Positions 55,888 to 64,000 of a stretch of DNA of 64,000 bases are shown here, in pieces. Under the pieces are notes generated by a model. It worked only from the letters and a program-made list of their open reading frames with translations, searched no databases and was not told the DNA's origin. This DNA comes from Hemerocallis citrina (Eukaryota > Streptophyta > Magnoliopsida > Asparagales > Asphodelaceae), in contig CM030368.1 in the NCBI GenBank assembly GCA_017893485.1, positions 176,634,504 through 176,698,503 on the forward strand. Reading direction: 5' to 3'. Each line of letters opens with the position of its first letter. The first letter of the stretch is position 1. Both the position numbers and the translations under genes were made by a program.

Positions 55888-58743
55888 TGTAATACCCCGA
55901 TTTTTTCTTAATACTTAAAGATTATTTATTTATTTTTGGTGTGCTGTATAGCATGTTGATTATTATTTCTCCACATGATGAATAAAGTATATTGTTTCCT
56001 ATAAAGTATTTTCTTTAAAGCCCAAATGTTGATTTGTTTATTTTCTCTTTTAAAATATTTTGGCCCAAATGAACTTAAGCCCGTAAACTTACCCTTTTAT
56101 TTATTTAATTCCTACAACTTGTATAGGTAGCATCTTTTCTTTATTTTTTCCGGGTATGGTGTACAATTTTGTAGTGGGGTTTTGTGTGTACACGTGCACT
56201 CCATGTACACGTGCACAAGGCACAAAGCTTGGCCGGATTGTGGAGTAATGGACTAGGGTCATGGGTGGTTACTTTTGAGGTGTGGGTAGTTTCTCAAACT
56301 CCCGATTGGATCTCAGCCCTTGATTTTCCAACTCCCTAATGTATCTTAACCCTCCATTCTATTTATCTCCTAGTATAAATACCCCTCCTATTTCCCTATC
56401 TCTTTTACACTAAGATTTTCTAAGATTACTTTAAGAGGGTTATTTGTGAGTTGGTGTGTGGGAGCTTTTCTGTGGAGACAAGCAGCATTTCTGAGGAGCT
56501 CGGTGTGGAACAAAGGAGCAAGGAGTGCAGTACCGTGTTGAAGAGCTTTGCGGGATTACGTTTATTTCTTCATATAAGGTGGGTGTTTCTCAGGACTTCT
56601 AATGTAGAAATGATACTATAATTGTTATGATTGATACCATGTTACAGAAAGTGAATTGAATGCAGTAGAAATTGCTTGAACATACTATTAATATTGAGAA
56701 CGAGACTGTCGGTACAGTCGACTGGCATGTGAACCAGCCGACTGGTACGAGACACTATTTTTATAATGTGCTGATAAACATGTGTGTGAATAGACATGAT
56801 GGTGTGATTATTAAATGTATATTTTCCCTATGACACATATGATGGAGGGAAGGTAAATGAATGAAAAGAACTAATGGTGATTAATAACTTAGAATTGTCG
56901 GGGCAGTCGACTGATGTCGTGTTAAGTCGACTGGTGCTCCAATCTGATTATGACTGTTTGGAAATTCCATGAACTAAGATATTCTATTTATGTAGACCTA
57001 GTATGATGACTTGGGATTCATATCTTCATGGTCGTAAGAAAGTGTGAGCAATGTGAATGCATGTTTTAAAGTATTTTTCTCTAAAGAAAAGAGCATGTTC
57101 GTAACTTGAAAATTCATGTTGTAATGTTACCAAACGATAAGAGACTCTGTCTAGGAAACATGAATTTATGTATACTGGTAATTGACATCATGATGCGAGT
57201 GCATGTAAGAACTGTAGATGATCTCCTTAAATTGAAAATGGATCTGTCCAGTCGACCGAATGCGTGTAGCAAGTCGACTGATCTGGACATAGAATTGTGC
57301 TGTTGAAATCTCCAGGACAGACGACTGATGGATGAACAGTCGACTGTCATGAGGACAATATTGTGAACATGAAAGGTTGCGGGACAGGCGACTGGTTGTG
57401 TACAACCGTCGACTATCCCGAGTATTTATGAATGATCCTGGATGTGACTGTATGAGTCGACTGGTGTTCTTCCAAGTCGATTGTACAGAGTGGACTTTGA
57501 TATTTGAATTCATATTATTTACTGCTGGTAATGGTGAACTTTATGATTTAATCGATGGACTCTGGTTATGGTTGTATGAATTATGTGAAATGAAACGTAG
57601 ATGAGAAAATTGAGAATTAAATGAACATATGAGATGTGAAATCATGATAAGAAAGTCTGTGAGACTCTAAAATGATTTATGAGCTGAAGGTGCTCAATTG
57701 GATATTGTGAATTTGAAATTGAACGAAAGAGTAGCTAAGTCTCCCCGGCAGCGAAAGAAAATGATATTGAGAAATAGACCAAGGCTGGTCATGTGAAATG
57801 AAATGATAAGTCCGGTTGATGGAAAGGCTAACTCTAGAGCTTGATTTTTATTCATGATTCTAATCAAATTAATACATAGTGTGGAGGTGATGAAGGTGAG
57901 AGAAAAACATGAGTATGAGAGCTAGGGTACGGTGCGGGTGTGTGAGCCGCAGAATGCATGCTTGATGAGTCAAGACATGGCGCGGGCACAACTCAGTAAT
58001 GATCGGACTTTAGTCACGCTTGTGGGATGTTTGGTGACTGCAAGAGGTGTGTGTTCAGGGAGGAGGCTGAATTGTCGCAGAATGCATGCTTGACGAGTCA
58101 AGACATGGCGCGAAATTCTACTCCAGGGGCCAGGATACATGCTTGTACTCATAGAATCATCTAAGATACTCACTGAAATTACAGAAGTAGAGTAAGTCAT
58201 GGCGGGAGATTGAACCCTACAAAAATGAAGAACGAATAAGAGGCTTGCCCTCGAACCTATGTAGAATGGGATGCATAGAATTCGAACAAGTGTGCATTAG
58301 TGTCATGTGAAAATTAAATAAATGCATTAAGGATTAAGTGCACAATCACGACAGGACATCATTAAAAGTTCCCTTTTGATTTACATGCTTATTTTGAACA
58401 AGTTGTGATTTGTTAAGAAATGAGATTCATTATACTGTTTCTGGCATAGAGAGGATGGCCATGTATAATTATCGTCGGTTGAATAAACTGACGTACTCAC
58501 AGTTTTGTATGCAGGATGAATTACATGTAAAGAGGAATGGATGCATAAAGATCTCATTATGTTGTTATTCATTTATGTAAATGTTGTATATTTTGCTTCC
58601 GCTGTGTAAATTTAAATGTAAGATGTTGTAACTCTGATGTAAAAAAGAAAAGTTTGAATTTCCTTGTAAAATTGTACTCAAAGAAAGTGAAAAGATCCTG
58701 TAGAACTCCTCAAATTTAGTGATTTGGGATTCGGGGCGTTACA
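55888..58743 (+). mobile_element. 3' LTR of E5, 2856 bp
   Basis: Starts TGTAATACCCCG, ends GGGGCGTTACA and is followed by TATAT (58744-58748). TATA box at 56374-56381. It is 33 bp shorter than the 5' LTR, which is accounted for by a single duplication in the 5' copy. Confidence 0.96.
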
Positions 58744-58748
58744 TATAT

Positions 58749-59216
58749 GCTGTCTTACCAATCCACCCCAAAATCCTGTATGGCCCAATGTACCTTGGTG
58801 CTAACTTGCCTCCCTTTCCGAACCTGGTCACTCCTTTATTCGGAGACACCTTGAGAAAAACTGCATCCCCAACCTCAAACCCCAAGTCCCTTCATCGAGT
58901 GTCTGCATAACTCTTCTGCCGACCATGAGCCTCGACCAACCTCTTACGAATTAGCTCGATCTTCTCCGATGTCTGCTGCACAATCTCAGGCCCAAATATT
59001 TGCCTCTCACCAACCTCATACAAACAAACAGGTGTCCTGCACTTCCTCCCGTACAGAGCTTCATACAGAGCCATCGTGATACTCGCATGGTAACTGTTGT
59101 TATAAGAAAACTCAACCAATGCCAAATACCTCTCCCAATTGCCACCAAAATCCATAACACAAGTCCTCAGCATATCCACCAAATACCCGATTCACCCTTT
59201 CAGTCTGACCATCGGT
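58749..59216 (-). pseudogene. E4 integrase, C-terminal half
   Basis: On the minus strand the text reads D-M-L-R-T-C-V-M-D-F-G-G-N-W, V-E-F-S-Y-N-N-S-Y and Y-E-A-L-Y-G-R-K-C-R-T-P-V-C. Then come L-R-K-R-L-like heptads, V-G-D-A-V-F-L-K-V-S-P and G-P-Y-R-I-L-G-W-I-G-K-T-A-Y. There it meets the E5 insertion; the protein continues at 47758. A frameshift near 59200 separates it from the core, and a TGA lies near 58890. Confidence 0.88.
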
Positions 59217-59843
59217 CTACGGATGGAAAGCAGTACTGAAATCGGTAATGGTACCCAAGGCTGCTTGCAAACCCTTCCAAAACCTCGACGTGAACCTCGC
59301 ATCCCTGTCAGAAATAAATGACACAGGAACTCCGTGAAGTCTCACAATCTCATCAATGTACAGCTTTGTCAATTTCTCCAACGACCAAGTAATCTTTATA
59401 GACAGAAAGTGAGCTGACTTAGTCAAACGATCCACACTAACCCAAATTGAGTCATTGCCCTTCGGACTCCTCGGCAGCCCTGTGATGAAATCCATGCTGA
59501 TATTCTCCCACTTCCATTTCGGAATAGGCAAAGGCTGTAACAAACCTCCAGTCCTCTGATTCTCTGCTTTGATCTGTTGGCAAGTCAAACAACTCGCCAC
59601 AAAGTCAGCCACTTCCCTCTTCATACCGGACCACCAAAGGTGCTGTTTAATGTCCTTGTACATCTTTGTGCCTCTAGGATGTACAGAAAACAAGGTACTG
59701 TGTGCCTCCTGCAAGATACTCTCTCTCAGATCTGCATTCTCCAGAACACACAACCTCTCACCCAACCATAGAACTCCATCTTGGACACAACTCTGATAAC
59801 TTGCCTTCGGAAACCTGCTGCAACATCCTTTGAATCTATGCAT
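59217..59843 (-). pseudogene. E4 integrase, zinc region and catalytic core
   Basis: An open minus-strand frame of about 208 codons. It has the HHCC region (H-S-T-L-F-S-V-H-P ... C-L-T-C-Q-Q), then [10 protein letters not shown] with catalytic Asp 1, [10 protein letters not shown], and I-S-D-R-D-A-R-F with Asp 2, ending T-D-F-S-T-A-F-H-P. The expected Q-T-D-G-Q-T-E block is frameshifted at its end. The first ~20 residues are out of frame with the family, showing a frameshift near 59836. Confidence 0.88.
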
Positions 59844-61404
59844 TTGATTTTTGACCTTTCACAATCTGCTCTCTCAAAGAAGGATGCAGCCTCAACTGAG
59901 ATAAAGATGCTCCCAAACCCTGCAGTACCACCTTGATACCTGCCTGGTCAAACTCGGCTGCCAACTCCCTCTGAGTAGCGATCAAACTCGACAAACTGCT
60001 CTTCCAACTAAGACAATCGGCTACCATATTTGCCTTTCCTGGATGATACTTGATCTTAGGACGAATATCTTCCAACACTTCTAACCACTTTCTCTGCCGA
60101 AGATTTAGATCCTTCTGCTGATAAATATACTTCAGGCTCTTGTGGTCGGTATACATATTGACCTTCTCTCCATATACATAATGCCTCAACTGCTTCAAGG
60201 CAAAGATAATAGTTGCCAACTCCGAATTATGTGTCGTATAGTTCTTCTCATGCGGACGCAACTGCCTCGAACCATATGCAATAACCTTCCCTTCTTGCAT
60301 CAAGACACACCCCAAACCTCTGAGAGATGCATCACTGAAGATATCATAGTCCTTCCCAACTTGTGGCAAAGCTAAGATAGGCGCAGTCGTCAACCTCTCC
60401 TTTAGCTCAAGGAAATTCGCCTCAAGCTTATTAGTCCATGTGAATGCCACATTTTTCTGAGTTAACCCTATCAAAGGAACTGCAATCTGTGCATAGCCCT
60501 GAATGAATCTTCTGTAATACCCATCCAAACCCAAGAAACTCCTGACTTCCTTCACTGTCGTTGGCATGGGCCAATTCTTCACTCCTTCAACCTTCTGAGG
60601 ATCAGTGGCAACTTCCTCCTTAGAAAGGATATGACCAAGGAAAGCTACCTCAAACTTCCAAAACTTACACTTCGACAGCTTGGCATACAAGTTATGCTCC
60701 TGCAACTTCTTCAATACCTCTGCCAAGTGCTTAGAGTGCTCTTTCTTCGACTTCGAATACACCAAAATATTATCAATGAAAACCACCACGAAGGAATCAA
60801 TAAATGACCACAAAATTTGATTCATCATATCCATGAATACTACCGGCGCATTCGTCACTCCGAATGGCATTACCCAAAACTCATAGAGTCCATGACGAGT
60901 CATGAAAGCTGTTTTACTCACATCTTCATTCTTGACTCGAACTTGATGATAATGTAGATCAATCTTCGAAAACAGAGCTGCTCCTCGAAGCCTATCAAAC
61001 AGATCATCAATCCGTGGAAGTGGATACTTGTTTTGAATAGTCATCATGTTTAATTCCCGATAGTCAATGCACATCCTCATTGACCCATCCTTCTTCTTCG
61101 CTAACAATACTGGTGCTTCCTTCGGTGAAGAACTCGGCCTGATGAATCCTTTACCTAGAAATTCTTTAATCTGCTTCTTAACTTCATCTTGCTCTATAGG
61201 TGCCATCCTGTATGGAGCTGTATAAATCGGAGCACTCCTCGGCTGAACATTAATACAGAACTCAACATCTCGCTGCGGTGGCAATTCCGGCAAATCTTCC
61301 AAGAATACCATAGGAAAATCCCTGACAAATGGAATGCCTCTGACTTCATCTGGAATCATCAACCTAGATACCATTGCACTCACTTTTGGGTCCTTCTTCT
61401 TCCC
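59836..61404 (-). pseudogene. E4 reverse transcriptase and RNase H, 515-codon open frame
   Basis: This long open minus-strand frame covers [43 protein letters not shown], then connection and RNase H ([17 protein letters not shown]). Two changes should kill RT although the frame is open. The catalytic box reads F-I-D-N instead of F-I-D-D (near 60769), and K-I-D-L-H-Y-H-Q lacks two residues of the conserved [14 protein letters not shown] near 61408, for CAG, separates it from protease. Confidence 0.9.
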
Positions 61405-61760
61405 CTAAAAAATCAGTGCGGGACCTCCTGGTGCTTTCACTAACACCTTATTCTTCTTGCATTCAATTGTGGCATCATATATTGCCATCCAATAAATGCC
61501 CACGATCACATCCACACCCATGACTTGCAACTCAATGAGATCTATGCCAAATAATCTCCCACCAATCTCGATATCACAGCCCTCGTAATATCGATCAACA
61601 ATCAATTCTTTTCCTGATGGTGTTGCCACTGACAAGACTCTGCCTGGAAATACCTTAGGTTCCACACCTAAAATTTTAGCAAAATTGGGTGACACAAATG
61701 TATACGAAGAACCAGTATCAAATAAAACTTTTGCTTTTATTCCATTCATCAAGAAAAATC
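61405..61760 (-). pseudogene. E4 protease
   Basis: After the predicted intron the minus-strand frame reads F-F-L-M-N-G-I-K-A-K-V-L-F-D-T-G-S-S-Y-T-F with D-T-G intact. It continues V-A-T-P-S-G-K-E-L, D-I-E-I-G-G-R-L-F-G-I-D-L-I-E-L, V-I-V-G-I-Y-W-M (a Y where most copies have D) and I-E-C-K-K-N-K. It is close to the E5 protease. It ends at a TAG that replaces the glutamine codon linking it to RT. Confidence 0.88.
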
Positions 61761-61852
61761 CTGTTACATGAAGAATGATACTCAAATCTCCAATTTATTC
61801 TCAAAGAAAGTTTTACTTAATACATCAAATAAAATTTAAAATTCTTGCATAC
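61761..61852 (-). other. predicted gag-pro intron of E4, 92 bp
   Basis: On the minus strand CAGG|GTATGCAAG opens and TTCATGTAACAG|GA closes a 92-bp A/T-rich stretch. Splicing restores a glycine codon (phase 1) and joins gag and protease in frame. Retained, a TAA follows after five codons. Same place, phase, near-equal length and same 3' end as in E5. Confidence 0.75.
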
Positions 61853-62723
61853 CCTGGATCACATCCTCTGAGTTATCCGCATTCTCCTCAGTTAATGCGA
61901 ACACTCGCCCCTGCCTCTGAAATTTGCCTTCGCCTGCACCTTCCTTCTTCAACTGCGGACATTCTGGTCTGAGATGCCCTTCACGACCACAATGATAACA
62001 AGCCCACGCCTTCCGAGGCTTGGTGCATGCTAACTGATAGTGACCTATCTCTCCACAGTTGAAACAAGTCATGCCTTGAATTGCGGGTGCCTTCTGCTTT
62101 GGCCTATTGAACCTGCCTTGCTTCACTGGGAACTTCTTCCCACTATGACTAGTTGCTGGCCTCTTGTTCTTATTCCAGGTCTCCTACTTCTTCTGAAACT
62201 GATCAATTTCTTCTTTTGTCATAGCTGCCGACCAGCTTATCAAACCTTTTGATGCCCAATGGTATGATCCGCAAACTCAAATTTGGCCTCAAGCCCTGCT
62301 CTAATTTCTTAGCCTTCTTTGCTTCATCAACAATTAGCTCCGGTGCATACATTGACAGCTGGGCGAACTTAGTCTCATATTCGTGCAAAACTTCACCTTA
62401 TTGACTGCTGGGGTTTCCAAAACTTCAAAGACCATCTTCATCTATCTAATCCAATCATCAGCCTCATTTGGATCAGACTGCCCTTAAAAAACAGGCAGCT
62501 TCATCTACTTGAATGACTCAACCTGCTTAATTGGATCCACATTAACAAACACTGGTCCGGCCCCTCGATTCTGATTCTGATCCTATGCCATGTTGGCTGC
62601 CATGAATGTATTCAAGGTCTGATACACCCTAGCAATCTCAGTCTCAAGATCAAGTCCAGCCCCATGGGAACCCTCAGCCCCATCACCATTTCCACCATTC
62701 CTGGTCCTGGGTCTTGCCGTTAT
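61853..62723 (-). pseudogene. E4 gag, with internal deletion and stops
   Basis: On the minus strand the start position reads ATA-ACG-GCA where E3 and E5 have ATG, so the start codon looks lost by G to A. Then G-L-D-L-E-T-E-I-A-R-V-Y-Q-T-L-N, V-E-S-F-K and D-D-W-I-R follow with stops. The gag domain lacks about 65 residues between V-N-K-V-K and H-E-Y-E-T-K-F. Two CCHC knuckles follow: C-F-N-C-G-E-I-G-H-Y-Q-L-A-C and C-Y-H-C-G-R-E-G-H-L-R-P-E-C. E5 and E3 have only one. The frame enters the predicted intron at 61852. Confidence 0.85.
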
Positions 62724-62932
62724 ACTGAATACTGCAAAATGGGAAAAAAGTTAGAGCATCACAACACAATTCATATTCACATCAATACCCCTTGCCAAGA
62801 CCTCAACCATATCCCAAACCAAATCATCTTGTTTTAGTTCTATGTGATACTCACACTCTAATGTCCACACCTAGGTTTATTTTTTATACCATGTTTATCA
62901 TTACTATTGAAGCATGCTCTAAAACCAGTCTC
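62724..62932 (-). promoter_or_regulatory. E4 leader with decayed primer site and possible intron
   Basis: On the minus strand, after the LTR, TGGTTTTAGAGC stands 5 bp in, two mismatches from the initiator tRNA-Met site TGGTATCAGAGC. The leader shares GTGGACATTAGAGTGTG with E5. GTGAGTATC (from 62854) and ATTTTGCAG (to 62732) frame a possible 123-bp intron ending just before gag. There is no pre-gag frame here. Confidence 0.6.
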
Positions 62933-64000
62933 TGTAGCACCTTGAATTTCCAATATAATATCTCGCAAATACGTGGCAAAATTCCCAATATCAACCTCAG
63001 TGTAATAGTAAACATAGCCAAAACACAGATAAAATTTTCAACTTTTATTACATCAATTCTTTACAAAGCACAGCGGAAAATTAAACACTTTGAGTTACAA
63101 TTTTTTTTCTTTTACAACACATTTATTCACAATTTACATAAGCCACATTATCTAACTACTACATGCATCCAAATCCGAATGCTATAGGTACCTACCTGTA
63201 AAACATGAGGCTAGAGATAACTCTAACCCCCAAAACTATAGGGGTCAGCCATAACAGTGTAAGTGACATAAAAAGAAATACTATAAATAAAACATAAAGA
63301 ATAAGTCAAAATCAACACATGCCAACAGTAGTAACGAATGGAAACTGAAATAACAATAAATAAAACATAAAAACATTGACTGAAACTAGATTAAGTGTCA
63401 AGTGCAGGAAAACATAAGACAAATGTGCATAAAACCACGTCAAGAAAACACAAATGTAATATGATAACTCTCTAATGCATACTTGTCGGATTCTATGCAT
63501 TTCATACTACATAGGTCCGGTGCAAGCCCTTATCGTTTTCCACTTTATAGGGTAAGATCCCTCTTTATACAACTAATCCTACTATGGTGATGAAAAGAAG
63601 ATCCAGAATAGTCCGCGAATAGGCATCACAGCCCTCGACGCGTAAGCATCATGTAAGAATAGCTAAAAAACTAGAGAATTACCTCCCCACCGTGTACCCC
63701 ATCGCTGCCCCTCTACGTGCAGATACACAAGCACATCCCGTGAATAGACCTATCGGTTCTCGACATGCGAATGTACCTGTATGTCCTGTGAATAGGCCTA
63801 CAGACCCCTCGACATGCGAACATACTAATAGTCCTCTCGAGACAGAACACACAAGTCCTGGAACACATCCGTTGGACTGGACCCCAAGAGCATATACTTA
63901 CGTTTTCCAAATTCCATCACATCTCCACTAGTGCCTATCCTTAAGTTGGTTATTAAGGCACAAATTTTCCCTCTCTAGAGTTAGTGTATCCTACCAGACT
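62933..64000 (-). mobile_element. 5' LTR of E4, partial, runs off the window
   Basis: On the plus strand it begins TGTAGCACC and follows the E4 3' LTR (43978 onward) by eye across the visible 1068 bp, including CCAAAACACAGATAAAATTT and the GTCCGGTGCAAGCC block. About 2.2 kb should continue beyond the right edge. Confidence 0.9.

Overview
This window is plant nuclear DNA made almost entirely of transposable elements. I recognise no host gene. The evidence for a plant is Tat-lineage and chromodomain (Tekay/Del-like) Ty3/gypsy retrotransposons with initiator-tRNA-Met primer sites, an L1-type LINE, an RTE-type LINE end with a (TTG)n tail, two PIF/Harbinger-type inverted-repeat elements and a probable Helitron. 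The species cannot be named; a seed plant with a large, repeat-rich genome fits.

Left part (1-17.7 kb). Bases 1-7537 are the 3' part of a Tat element (E1): integrase remnant, a 115-bp tandem array, antisense extra genes with two apparent introns, a 204/212-bp tandem array, polypurine tract and 3' LTR. Bases 7538-14360 hold rearranged copies of a ~3.4-kb LTR family. Then come small elements: a possible hAT end, an RTE LINE tail, MITE 1 (15037-15604), a probable Helitron (15868-16788) and MITE 2 (16875-17431).

Right part (17.7-64 kb). This is one nest of insertions. Tat element E2 (5' LTR 17714-18352) carries a solo LTR (S1, 19241-22364) in gag and an L1 LINE from about 26015. The LINE carries a solo Tat LTR (S3, 28927-29570) and then gypsy element E3 (from 29776). 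E3 carries a solo LTR (S2, 36375-39795) in pol and is cut in its 3' LTR at 43977 by the minus-strand element E4. E4 is cut in pol by E5 (47759-58743), the only element complete in the window, with 5-bp target duplication TATAT. E4 runs off the right edge; the missing 3' parts of E3, the LINE and E2 should lie beyond it in that order.

Most notable biology. E5 and E4 both show a GT-AG intron of 91-92 bp between gag and protease. It is phase 1 in a glycine codon, and an in-frame stop follows a few codons inside it, so splicing could set the choice between Gag and Gag-Pol. E5 and E3 also carry a 142-codon coiled-coil reading frame between primer site and gag, which E4 lacks. E1 has an antisense, apparently spliced extra gene downstream of pol. 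All coding regions are broken by stops or frameshifts, so none of these elements looks autonomous now.
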